Source: OLB6 sp964493635
GTDB taxonomy: Bacteria; Bacteroidota; Ignavibacteria; Kapaibacteriales; Kapaibacteriaceae
Assembly: GCA_964493635.1 (NCBI GenBank)
Contig: CAZBOW010000001.1
Location: 132,026 to 196,025, forward strand
Direction of reading: 5' to 3'
Length of the DNA stretch: 64,000 nucleotides
Below, piece after piece: positions 6,752 to 17,217 of this stretch (positions are counted from its first letter, which is position 1; every line of letters begins with the position of its first letter). The notes below the pieces were generated by a model. It ran no database searches. It worked only from the letters and a program-made list of their open reading frames with translations, and was not told the DNA's origin. A program made the position numbers and the translations under genes.

Positions 6752-9573
6752 GATTGCTGATCCACGGGAAGATCTGCAACAGCGAAGAACTCCCGGAGTG
6801 CGGTTCCCGTATGACTGTCCTTCAGCTTTGCCAGCTGTTTTGGTGTACCCGTGGCAACAACGCGGCCACCGCCGGAGCCCCCTTCCGGACCCATGTCGAT
6901 GATCCAATCAGCCGCCGCGATGACGTGGAGGTGGTGTTCAATCAGAACAACCGTATGACCGGCATCGACCAACCGCTGGAAACTGTTCAGCAGTGCGGCA
7001 ACATCGTGAAGGTGCAAACCCGTGGTTGGTTCGTCGAAGATGAACAGTCGAGGTCCGGTGTTGGCGCTTGCATCGAGGTGGCCGGCGAGCTTCAAGCGCT
7101 GGGCTTCACCACCAGACAAGTGCGTCGACGACTGACCAAGTCGGAGGTAGCCCAGTCCCACATCAACAAGAACCTGCAGTTTGCTCACGATTCTTGGATA
7201 GCTGGCAAATACGTCCATGGCCTCGCTGACGGTCATGGCCAGCACATCAATGATGCTCTTGCCGTTGTAGAGAATCTGCTGTGCTTCGCGCTTAAACCGC
7301 GTGCCGTGACAACTCTCACAGGGAAGTTCAATGTCGGGCAGGAACTGCATTTCGATGGTGACACTGCCCTCCCCTTCACACATCTCGCACCGACCACCCT
7401 TGACGTTGAAGGAAAAATGTCCTGCCTTCCAACCAAGCTGCTTAGCTGCCTGCGTTGCGGCAAACACATCGCGGATGTGATCGTAGACCTTGGTGTACGT
7501 CGCCGGCGTCGACCGCGTTGATCGGCCGATGGGCGACTGATCAATCAGCTCCACGCCCTCCAGCGCGGCCAACCCCTCGATACCACTACAGGATCCAACG
7601 TCGCTGGCATGCGTTCCAAAGATCCGGGCGACGTTTCCGTAGAGTACTCCGTGCACAAGCGAACTCTTTCCCGAACCGGACACCCCCGTAATAACGGTCA
7701 GACGCTCCAAGGGAATTGAAACGTCGTCGCCCACTAAGTTGTGATGACGCGGATTCCGCACTACGAGGTGTTTCTTGGATGCCTTCCGTCCACTACGGCC
7801 TTGGCTGACGCGAAGCTCGCCTCGGAGGTATCTCCCTGTAAGAGAGGTGCGGTGCGCTAGGATGTCGGCACGTGACCCTGCAACCACCACGGTTCCACCG
7901 TGCTCGCCTGCCCCAGGACCGATGTCGACAATCGTATCGGCCATGGAGATGATATCAGGATCGTGCTCGACAATCACCACGGTGTTGCCAAGTGAGCGCA
8001 GGCGTTGCAGAATGGAAATCAGACGTCCGGTGTCGCGCGGGTGGAGTCCGATGCTTGGTTCATCAAGAACGTACAGCGTTCCAACAAGGGCCGAACCCAG
8101 CGAGGTGGCAAGGTTGATCCGTTGCGACTCCCCACCCGATAGCGTATGCGATAGTCGATCGAGTGTAAGGTATTCCAGCCCGATATCGCACAAGAGCTGC
8201 AACCGCGTGCGGATCTCCTGCAGGATCGCTCCGGCAATCTCCGTCTCCGTTGCCGATAGCTGCAGTGCTTGAAAGTGCGCTGCGGCTTCGGCAAGGGTCA
8301 TGGCCACAACCTGAGGAAGGTTCCGTCCGCCTACGAAGGCCTGACGAGCGGCCGTGCGCAGGCGCGAGCCGTCACAGGCCGTGCAGCGTGTGTATCCGCG
8401 GTACCGGCTGAGCATCACGCGATAGTGCGTTTTGTAGGCCTTCTCCTCAAGCATCTTGAAGAACTTCGTGATACCGATGTATTCACCAACGCCGTGGAGA
8501 ATCTGGTGTACCTGATCGCTCGAAAGAGCATTGAACGGAGCAGATGTGTCGATACCAGCTCGACTGGCCTCGCGCAGCAGACTGCGTAAATGGCCGGCAA
8601 AGGCCTCGCCACGAAATGGATGCAGCGCTCCACGTTTCAAGGAGAGTGACCGATCCGGAACCACGAGGTCCATGTCGATTCCAACGCTACGTCCAAATCC
8701 CTGACACACCGGACAGGCTCCGAAGGGATTGTTAAAGCTGAACAGACGTGGCTCGGGTTCGATGTACTGCGTCCGCGTTTTCGCCGATTCAAACCGCGTG
8801 GAATAGAACAGATCCTCGCCACGGTTGTCAACATTCCGAACCACCACCCGACCGTCACCGATGGCAAATGCCGCCTCCAGCGAGTCGGTCAACCGCGACC
8901 GACTCTCGTCATCGGCGTCTGGCACCAGACGATCCACCAGCACGTAGACCTCTTGATTCGTTGGGAGTGACTCGATCGTACGCAGTTCCGTAACCTCCAC
9001 AGAGCTCCCAACAACCAATCGGCTGTAGCCGCGCTCAGCCAATCCCTCCTTGACACCCTGTAGGTGTTCAGTGGACGCATCGTCGTGCGGTAACTCCGCC
9101 AGAATGTATACTCGCTCCCCCTTCCACTGCTGGATGACCGCGGCAGCTGCCTGGTCGGGAGTGTCCTTCCGGACAACCTCGCCGGTATCCTTATCGAGCA
9201 CGATCCCAATGCGACCGTACAGTAGACGGAGGTAGTCGTACACCTCCGTTGTTGTTCCTACCGTCGAGCGGGGGTTACGTGAGAACGTCTGCTGTTCAAT
9301 CGCAACAGCCGGCGGCAGTCCTGAAATGGAGTCGACATCCGGCTTCTGCATCTTGTCGAGGAACTGTCGTGCATACGAGCTGAGCGACTCAACAAAACGG
9401 CGCTGTCCTTCGGCATATAGCGTGTCGAATGCGAGGGACGATTTCCCCGAACCACTCACCCCCGTAATCACGATCAGAGAGTTTCGTGGAAGATCAACGT
9501 CGATCCCGCGCAGATTATGCGTTCTGGCGCCGCGGATGCTAATGATCGCTGGGTTTGTAGGGGGCTTGGGCAT
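6748..9573 (-). CDS. uvrA: Excinuclease ABC subunit A
   Basis: 941 residues, full length. Two ABC ATPase modules are visible. The first Walker A, G-V-S-G-S-G-K-S-S-L-A-F-D, is near residue 37; the second, G-V-S-G-S-G-K-S-S-L-V-H-G, is near residue 645. Both ABC signatures are present (L-S-G-G-E-S-Q-R and L-S-G-G-E-A-Q-R). A C-x2-C zinc pair lies in each half, the second as C-E-M-C and C-E-S-C-H. UvrA recognises bulky DNA lesions with UvrB; Mfd at the window start would feed the same pathway. The C-terminal stop overlaps the next gene by 4 bases. The first codons contain an antisense AGGGGGCT word. Confidence 0.97.
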   Translation of the reverse strand: MPKPPTNPAIISIRGARTHNLRGIDVDLPRNSLIVITGVSGSGKSSLAFDTLYAEGQRRFVESLSSYARQFLDKMQKPDVDSISGLPPAVAIEQQTFSRNPRSTVGTTTEVYDYLRLLYGRIGIVLDKDTGEVVRKDTPDQAAAAVIQQWKGERVYILAELPHDDASTEHLQGVKEGLAERGYSRLVVGSSVEVTELRTIESLPTNQEVYVLVDRLVPDADDESRSRLTDSLEAAFAIGDGRVVVRNVDNRGEDLFYSTRFESAKTRTQYIEPEPRLFSFNNPFGACPVCQGFGRSVGIDMDLVVPDRSLSLKRGALHPFRGEAFAGHLRSLLREASRAGIDTSAPFNALSSDQVHQILHGVGEYIGITKFFKMLEEKAYKTHYRVMLSRYRGYTRCTACDGSRLRTAARQAFVGGRNLPQVVAMTLAEAAAHFQALQLSATETEIAGAILQEIRTRLQLLCDIGLEYLTLDRLSHTLSGGESQRINLATSLGSALVGTLYVLDEPSIGLHPRDTGRLISILQRLRSLGNTVVIVEHDPDIISMADTIVDIGPGAGEHGGTVVVAGSRADILAHRTSLTGRYLRGELRVSQGRSGRKASKKHLVVRNPRHHNLVGDDVSIPLERLTVITGVSGSGKSSLVHGVLYGNVARIFGTHASDVGSCSGIEGLAALEGVELIDQSPIGRSTRSTPATYTKVYDHIRDVFAATQAAKQLGWKAGHFSFNVKGGRCEMCEGEGSVTIEMQFLPDIELPCESCHGTRFKREAQQILYNGKSIIDVLAMTVSEAMDVFASYPRIVSKLQVLVDVGLGYLRLGQSSTHLSGGEAQRLKLAGHLDASANTGPRLFIFDEPTTGLHLHDVAALLNSFQRLVDAGHTVVLIEHHLHVIAAADWIIDMGPEGGSGGGRVVATGTPKQLAKLKDSHTGTALREFFAVADLPVDQQS

Positions 9574-9583
9574 GTGGCAACCC

Positions 9584-9591
9584 CAAAAATA
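9584..9591 (-). promoter_or_regulatory. -7-type box for uvrA (TATTTTTG)
   Basis: TATTTTTG on the minus strand matches TAnnTTTG and ends 10 bases before the uvrA ATG, so the leader would be only a few bases. No LexA-like operator was recognised. Confidence 0.4.
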
Positions 9592-9633
9592 CGGCTATTA
9601 GCGGACTTCTCACGCAAAGAGCTGGCACGGTGC

Positions 9634-9664
9634 TTGCTTACGTGAGAAAGTGTGCATAACTTTG
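9634..9664 (+). promoter_or_regulatory. Promoter for rpmB (TTG, 20-bp spacer, TAACTTTG)
   Basis: TTG at 9634-9636 and TAACTTTG at 9657-9664 match the Bacteroidota -33/-7 pattern. The rpmB ATG is 40 bases downstream. Confidence 0.6.
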
Positions 9665-9704
9665 AAGTCTTGTAATGAGTCAACCAGGAATTGGAGCTAG
9701 TCCC

Positions 9705-9926
9705 ATGTCTCGTCGCTGTGAGCTTACCGGTGTTGGTGTGATGTACGGTAACAACGTATCGCACGCCAACAATAAGACACGTCGCCGGTTTCTTCCGAAC
9801 ATTCAGAAGAAGCGTGTGTGGGTACCCGAAGAAGGTCGGTGGGTAACGGTAAAGGCTACGGCCCGAGCCCTGAAAACACTCGACAAAGTTGGGTACACCG
9901 AAATGAAGAAGCGTGCTGCAAAATAA
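9705..9926 (+). CDS. rpmB: 50S ribosomal protein L28
   Basis: 73 residues starting MSRRCELTGVGVMYGNNVSH, with the family pattern C-x-x-T-G-x-x-x-x-x-G-N-x-V-S-H-x-N-x-x-T-x-R and F-x-P-N-I-Q. It is a structural protein of the large ribosomal subunit. An in-frame ATG upstream (9675) would add ten residues unlike the family, so 9705 is preferred. It stands alone with its own promoter and terminator; rpmG is not adjacent. Confidence 0.95.
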   Translation: MSRRCELTGVGVMYGNNVSHANNKTRRRFLPNIQKKRVWVPEEGRWVTVKATARALKTLDKVGYTEMKKRAAK

Positions 9927-9969
9927 CAGCCGCCTGATTTCGTAGTACGTCGTGCAAGCATTAAAGAGG

Positions 9970-9995
9970 AAGGCCGCCACAGTGCGGCCTTTTTC
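9970..9995 (+). terminator. Rho-independent terminator after rpmB
   Basis: Perfect 7-bp stem aggccgc / gcggcct (9971-9977 and 9984-9990), 6-base loop, followed by TTTT. It lies 44 bases after the rpmB stop. Confidence 0.85.
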
Positions 9996-10013
9996 ACGCC
10001 CTGACAGATAGAC

Positions 10014-11615
10014 ATGACACCTGTAGCCACCGTACTGTGCACGCTCCTCGTTGCCCTCCCTGCCCTCTTTGCCCTATCGGGCTCCGGTCCAGCGCACGCC
10101 TCCGTGACGCAGGACTCCACGGAGCGTGTTCGCACTGCACGGCGGTACTTCATCTCTGGCACCACCCTCCAGCTGCAAGGTAACCGCCACGCAGAGGCGA
10201 TCCTCGAATTTCAAGAGTCGCTCAAGTTTGATTCAGCCGTCGTGACACTTGTGGCCATCGCTCGGTCGTATGTGGAACTGAAGAAACTTGATCGCGCCGA
10301 GACCTTTGTTCACATGGCACTCCAGCGTGATTCTTCGCGCAGTGATGCCTGGGAGCTGTTGGCAGAACTCCATATTGCCTCCGGCCGCTACGACGACGGC
10401 ATTGCTGCCTACGAGCGAATCCTTCACCTGGAACCAACACGCCGACAGCTCTATACCTTGGCTCGTTTGTACGAGCCACGAGATGCCCGAAAGGCCATTG
10501 GTGTTTTCGAGCGACTTGTAGCCGAGGAACCGTCGACGGAGCTCGTTTTGCGCATTGCAGGGCTCTACGACCGCCTGCGCATGCAAGAGTCCGTGATCGA
10601 AACGTTGGAACAAGGGCGCATGATTGATCGTCGCAACGTGGAAGTCTCTGTGCGCCTGATTGAGTCGTACGTGCGTGTCGGTCGGGTTGGTGATGCTGTG
10701 GACATCGCCTCCGAATGGAAACGCTCGCCCGGTGATGGTTCGTCGGCCGTGGCGGTGTGGGGTACCTTACTGCAGAGTCTGTTGCAGGATAGTCTGGTTG
10801 CTCACCTGCACATGACGGAAACCCGACGTGTTGTTGATAGTACCGTTGCACGCTTCCCTACGTCCTTTCCACTGACGTCCCTGGCGGCCGCCGTGGCGCT
10901 GTCGATCGGTGATCAATCCCTTGGGCAACAGGCCGTGGAGGTTGCCTCTTCCACGGTGCAGTATGACGCCGATGCGCTGATCCAGCAGGCTGGGATGGTA
11001 CTAAGCTTCGGCTATCCGTCCATGGCGGCATCCCTACTGATCACGTGGCAGCCATTCCATGCCTCGAATCCCCGGTACCTCCAGGCCATTGCAGACGCCT
11101 ATGCATCGGTGCCCGACATCGACCAGGCCCTGCCCTACTACTATGCCGCTCTTGACCTTGATCCGACGATCGTCGACGTGTGGTTACAACTTGGTTCGAT
11201 CTACGACCGAACGGAACAGATCGATAGTGCCATGAGCTGCTACGGCATGGTTCTTCAGCTGGACCCCATGAATCCGATGGCGCTGAACAACTACGCCTAC
11301 ATGCTTGCTGAGCAGGGTCGCGATCTGGACAAAGCTCGCATCTGGTCGTACCGTGCACTCCAGCAGAACCCCGACCTTCCGGCCTACCTCGACACCTATG
11401 CATGGGTTCTCTATCAGCGTGGCGAGTACGCCGAGGCACGACTCTTCATTGAACGGGCCGTTCGCATGGGAGGTAGCGCCACACACTACGAGCATCTCGG
11501 CTACATCCTTGAGCAGCTTGCCGACATTGACGGTGCTGTGCGTGCTTGGGAAATGTGTCTTGAGAAAGATCCCACACGTTCGAATGTGCAACGGCGACTC
11601 GATCGCTATCGCTAA
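10014..11615 (+). CDS. Exported tetratricopeptide-repeat protein
   Basis: 533 residues. The N-terminus MTPVATVLCTLLVALPALFA, then S-G-P-A-H-A-S, looks like a cleavable signal peptide. The rest is helical TPR units. Clear copies include residues with A-E-A-I-L-E-F-Q-E-S-L-K-F-D, D-D-G-I-A-A-Y-E-R-I-L-H-L-E-P, D-Q-A-L-P-Y-Y-Y-A-A-L-D-L-D-P and D-S-A-M-S-C-Y-G-M-V-L-Q-L-D-P. A periplasmic or outer-membrane scaffold role is likely but no partner is evident. It starts just after the rpmB terminator and may be cotranscribed with the following small gene, 24 bases downstream. Confidence 0.8.
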   Translation: MTPVATVLCTLLVALPALFALSGSGPAHASVTQDSTERVRTARRYFISGTTLQLQGNRHAEAILEFQESLKFDSAVVTLVAIARSYVELKKLDRAETFVHMALQRDSSRSDAWELLAELHIASGRYDDGIAAYERILHLEPTRRQLYTLARLYEPRDARKAIGVFERLVAEEPSTELVLRIAGLYDRLRMQESVIETLEQGRMIDRRNVEVSVRLIESYVRVGRVGDAVDIASEWKRSPGDGSSAVAVWGTLLQSLLQDSLVAHLHMTETRRVVDSTVARFPTSFPLTSLAAAVALSIGDQSLGQQAVEVASSTVQYDADALIQQAGMVLSFGYPSMAASLLITWQPFHASNPRYLQAIADAYASVPDIDQALPYYYAALDLDPTIVDVWLQLGSIYDRTEQIDSAMSCYGMVLQLDPMNPMALNNYAYMLAEQGRDLDKARIWSYRALQQNPDLPAYLDTYAWVLYQRGEYAEARLFIERAVRMGGSATHYEHLGYILEQLADIDGAVRAWEMCLEKDPTRSNVQRRLDRYR

Positions 11616-11639
11616 TCCACTTACGCAGGAATCATTCCG

Positions 11640-11834
11640 ATGCATCGCAGTACGAGTACGAACCCCGAAGACTACGAAATCCTCATTCGCCGTCGCGACG
11701 AGGCAGACTATGCCTCGTACTGTCCGCAGCTGGCCCATATGATCAAAGGGACAGCTCATGAAGAGGTCGAAGAGGCGATGCGGGAGTACATCCGACAGTA
11801 CATCTCCACGCTCGGTTATAGCGAACAGTCGTGA
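11640..11834 (+). CDS. Small HicB-like domain protein, orphan
   Basis: 64 residues. The core E-I-L-I-R-R-R-D-E-A-D-Y-A-S-Y-C-P-Q-L resembles the HicB RNase-H-like fold, which typically reads D-G-x-Y-x-A-x-x-P-x-L-P-G. A helix with conserved acidic and Ala residues follows (E-E-V-E-E-A-M-R-E-Y-I). There is no DNA-binding helix-turn-helix and no HicA toxin next to it, so a toxin-antitoxin role is unlikely. Its stop overlaps the GTG start of the next gene by 4 bases (GTGA), suggesting translational coupling. Confidence 0.55.
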   Translation: MHRSTSTNPEDYEILIRRRDEADYASYCPQLAHMIKGTAHEEVEEAMREYIRQYISTLGYSEQS

Positions 11835-12340
11835 CATCCTCTTCGTCGTCTTCGTCCCCTGCTCCCCGTCAGGCCCCCTACCTTCGATTCCTTACCTGGA
11901 ACACCAGGTTGCACATTGCGCTGGTGGTGGCCATCGTTGGTGCCGTCGTCAGTCCGTTTGGCGAGGAGGCCATTCCCGTTGTGCTCTTCGCGGGAATGCT
12001 TCTGCGAGCCACAACCTGCGGCCTGCTGCCTCGGCCCTCAGCTCTCCGTGGTTCGGCAACTGTTCTGCTGTTTCCATTGTGGCCCGTGTTGATCACGCAC
12101 GATGTGATCTGGTCATGGATGGAGCGTGAAGGCTTTGGAGAGGTGTTTCGGCGGGTCGTTGCCGCTGTGCTGTTGGCTGCAATCTGGTTTGCCGTTCTAC
12201 CGCACGTCTCACCATGGCATTCCGGAATGGTTTTGGGGTCGGCCATTGCGGCTTCTCAACTTCGACGATCCGACACCGTGTGGTATGTTGTGGCCGGGTC
12301 GGTTCCCCTGTTACTCTCCATTGGTACATGGCCATGGTAG
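11831..12340 (+). CDS. Hypothetical integral membrane protein
   Basis: 169 residues, GTG start. After a polar Ser/Pro-rich N-terminus come about four hydrophobic segments, including L-H-I-A-L-V-V-A-I-V-G-A-V-V and V-A-A-V-L-L-A-A-I-W-F-A-V-L. I do not recognise the family. It overlaps genes on both sides: 4 bases with the HicB-like gene and about 13 bases with the CPBP-TPR gene. The three probably share one transcript. Confidence 0.6.
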   Translation: MTSSSSSSSPAPRQAPYLRFLTWNTRLHIALVVAIVGAVVSPFGEEAIPVVLFAGMLLRATTCGLLPRPSALRGSATVLLFPLWPVLITHDVIWSWMEREGFGEVFRRVVAAVLLAAIWFAVLPHVSPWHSGMVLGSAIAASQLRRSDTVWYVVAGSVPLLLSIGTWPW

Positions 12341-14103
12341 TTCGTGCTCATATGGCGTCGGTCCTTGTCGGCTCAGTCCTTGCGCTTGCGGGGATCGCCT
12401 TCATTGCTGCCATGAGTGTGCTACTTGGAGCACGGATGGAGTGGTCGAGCGCCTCCATCGTCGGTTGGTCACCGTTGATCGTTACTAGCGCTGGGATCGT
12501 CGAGGAGTTGGTGTTTCGCGGCCCACTATTTTCATGGATCCAACGACGGTGGACCGACACCGCAGCGGTTACCATCGGCGCCGTACTCTTCAGCGCTGCC
12601 CACCTCTTGAATCCCGGAATGTCGGCCCTGGCGGCACTGAATGTTGCCGTTGCCGGTATCGTTTTGGGGATTCTGCGCATCCGCACGGCCTCGATTGGTG
12701 CGTCCATCGGATTTCATGTGGTATGGAACGTCACCGTGGCTGGCTTGATCGGTGCCGTCAGTGGCATGGGGTCGTCCGGATGGTGGACCACACTCAGCAC
12801 GGCAACAATGGACCCGTCCCTGGTATGGCTCGTCAGCGGACCGTTCGGCATTGAGCAAGGCCTCGTAACCACGATTACCCTTTTGGGCATCGTGGTGGTG
12901 ATTGCCGGGTGGATTCGCCCGTCGAGAGGACTCCGGACCGTGCTGATGATTGCTGCGATGACGAGTGCGATGATGATGGTTCCGGCCAGGCTACCTGCGC
13001 AGTGGATCATGATGCGCAGCGATGCGGATTCCCTTGTGCAACGCGGAATTCAACACGTGTACAACGTGGAGTTTTCGGAAGCAGAAGCCATCTTCAGCGA
13101 AGTTCAGAAGCGGTATCCTGAACACCCGGCATCCTACTTCATGGATGCCATGGTCGACTGGTGGCGAATCACCCTCGACAAGCGGAACTACCACTACGAC
13201 GATGTCTTTCGCGCAAAAATTGACCGGGTTCTGGCGGTGTGCGACACGCTGCTGGCTCGAGATGAGAAGGATGTTGTCGCGTTGTTTTTCAAAGGTGGTG
13301 CACTGGGTTTTCGAGGTCGATACCATGCCGTACGGGGTGCCTACCTCGATGCTGTCAACGATGGAAAGGATGGTCTGGACATCCTGCAACAGTGCCAGAA
13401 GATCGCCCCCTCCAATCACGACATCATGCTGGGTACGGGGCTGTATAACTACTTCGCCGTGGTAATGCCGGAGAAGTACCCGCTCTTGAAGCCGGCCATG
13501 CTGTTTCTGCCGAGTGGCGATCGTACCCTCGGGCTGCTACAGCTCAAGGCGGCGGCAAATCAGGCTCGTTATGCGGAGATCGAGGCCAAATCGATCCTTG
13601 TTTCGGCATACTTTACCTTCGAGCGTGATGCCCAGAAGGCCTATCCCTATGCACTGGAGTTGGCGACGCGTTTTCCGCGGAATCCAGAGTTCCAGCGGGC
13701 ACTCGGACGATGCCTCGTGCGCATGGGCCGACTTGATACGATGGAGGTTCTGTGGCGGTCCGTACTGCTGAACTACATGGACAAGCACCCGGGGTACGAT
13801 CAGTACGCGGCTCGCGAGGCACTCTACTATATTGGTCTCGGTCGGATGAGAGCTCGTGACTACGAGCTTGCCATCAAGTACTTTGTCAAGAGCACGCAGG
13901 CCAGTAAGGTTGTCGACGATGAAACAACCGGGTTTACGGTCAAGGCACATCTGAATATTGCCCGCAGCTACGATGCCCTGAACAACCGACCGATGGCGGT
14001 GAAATTTTACAAGTACGTCCTTACCCTTGATGACATCGACGGCTCGCATGCCGAGGCAGAAGCAGGCCTAAGGCCACCACCACGGACGTCACCACCACGA
14101 TAG
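12328..14103 (+). CDS. CPBP-family intramembrane protease fused to an exported TPR protein
   Basis: 591 residues in one uninterrupted frame. The N-terminal part is a CPBP/Abi intramembrane metalloprotease. Motif 1 is E-E-L-V-F-R-G, motif 2 is F-S-A-A-H-L-L and motif 3 is F-H-V-V-W-N, which together carry the glutamates, histidines and asparagine of the active site. Around residue 207 a second hydrophobic stretch (MIAAMTSAMMMVPARLPAQ) reads like a complete signal peptide. It is followed by a TPR region that continues to the end, rich in Tyr/Trp with repeats such as S-E-A-E-A-I-F-S-E-V-Q. Starts at 12328 and 12334 are both plausible; both overlap the preceding gene. An internal start at ATG 12946 could make the TPR part alone. 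Confidence 0.8.
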   Translation: MAMVVRAHMASVLVGSVLALAGIAFIAAMSVLLGARMEWSSASIVGWSPLIVTSAGIVEELVFRGPLFSWIQRRWTDTAAVTIGAVLFSAAHLLNPGMSALAALNVAVAGIVLGILRIRTASIGASIGFHVVWNVTVAGLIGAVSGMGSSGWWTTLSTATMDPSLVWLVSGPFGIEQGLVTTITLLGIVVVIAGWIRPSRGLRTVLMIAAMTSAMMMVPARLPAQWIMMRSDADSLVQRGIQHVYNVEFSEAEAIFSEVQKRYPEHPASYFMDAMVDWWRITLDKRNYHYDDVFRAKIDRVLAVCDTLLARDEKDVVALFFKGGALGFRGRYHAVRGAYLDAVNDGKDGLDILQQCQKIAPSNHDIMLGTGLYNYFAVVMPEKYPLLKPAMLFLPSGDRTLGLLQLKAAANQARYAEIEAKSILVSAYFTFERDAQKAYPYALELATRFPRNPEFQRALGRCLVRMGRLDTMEVLWRSVLLNYMDKHPGYDQYAAREALYYIGLGRMRARDYELAIKYFVKSTQASKVVDDETTGFTVKAHLNIARSYDALNNRPMAVKFYKYVLTLDDIDGSHAEAEAGLRPPPRTSPPR

Positions 14104-14110
14104 TCAACCC

Positions 14111-14118
14111 TATATTTG
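14111..14118 (+). promoter_or_regulatory. -7-type box immediately before methylmalonyl-CoA mutase (TATATTTG)
   Basis: TATATTTG ends 4 bases before the ATG at 14123 and 8 bases after the upstream stop. With the usual Bacteroidota spacing the transcript would begin at or next to the start codon. Confidence 0.5.
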
Positions 14119-14122
14119 CTGC

Positions 14123-16275
<2,153 letters not shown>

Positions 16276-16279
<4 letters not shown>

Positions 16280-17202
16280 TTGCTGCCGGGATCGATATCG
16301 GCTCGAATACGATCCTGATGACGATTGTGGAAGGGTCGGCGCATCACATCCTACAGGTAATCCAGGACGTCCAATCCTTTCCCCGGCTCGGTCAGGGCAT
16401 GGGTCACGACCGCATCCTTCAGCCAGATGCCGTAGAGCGGTCGTGTGCGGTGCTCGCACGGTACCGCCAGATGCTGCAGGCCTACCCTGAGAGCTCCGTC
16501 TATGCCGTGGCCACCGCAGCACTCCGTGAGGCCGACAATCGCCTGGATGTGCAATCGCGGCTTGAGGCAGCGCTGGAAGGTCCGATTGATGTGATCGATG
16601 GTATCCGTGAGGCGGAGCTGACGTTTGCTGGTGTTCGCCAAACTATTGGTGATGGAGGCGACGGAACCTGCATCGTGATCGACATCGGTGGTGGCAGCAC
16701 CGAGTTTGTGCTGGGGCAGTCCCTCGGAGCGGCGCATCAGGTTCACCATCGCTGGTCGGTGCCCATTGGTGCTGTGCGCTTGTCGGACTATCAGCTGCCC
16801 CTCGCGGAGCTGCGCCGGGTAATCCGTGCAGCGCTCGATGAGCACCTTCCCCATGGCATCATCTCTGGTGGCCATCAGGTGATTGGCGTTGCTGGAACGG
16901 CCGTGGCAGCAGCAATGCTTGCCGGCGGAGTTACAGCCTACGATGCTGCGTTGATCGACGGGATGGTTCTCGCAACCGAGCGCATCGAGGAGATCAGCAC
17001 AATGTTACACTCCTACACCACGGAGCAACTGCTTGCTCTGCCAGGCATCGAGCCACGCAGAGCGGATATCCTGCCGGCCGGAATGGCGATCCTTGACGAG
17101 GCACTCTCGTACGTTCAAGCAACTTCTCTCCGCATTAGTACGCGAGGAGTACGCTATGGCGCCGCGCTTGTGGGTCTGCAGGCCAACTCGTCTGTTTCAT
17201 AA
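16276..17202 (+). CDS. Ppx/GppA family phosphatase (exopolyphosphatase or pppGpp hydrolase)
   Basis: 308 residues, GTG start inside the mutase stop. The ASKHA-fold phosphate-1 loop is A-G-I-D-I-G-S-N-T near residue 4. It is followed by R-E-A-E-L-T-F-A-G-V (the E-E-x-R/E catalytic region) and phosphate-2 loop D-I-G-G-G-S-T-E-F-V. P-I-G-A-V-R-L and a C-terminal V-I-G-V-A-G-T-A loop complete the pattern. The short single-module form lacks the HD domain of E. coli Ppx. Substrate, polyphosphate or pppGpp, cannot be told apart by sequence. Confidence 0.88.
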
Positions 17203-17217
17203 TCGACGGAGCAAAAC

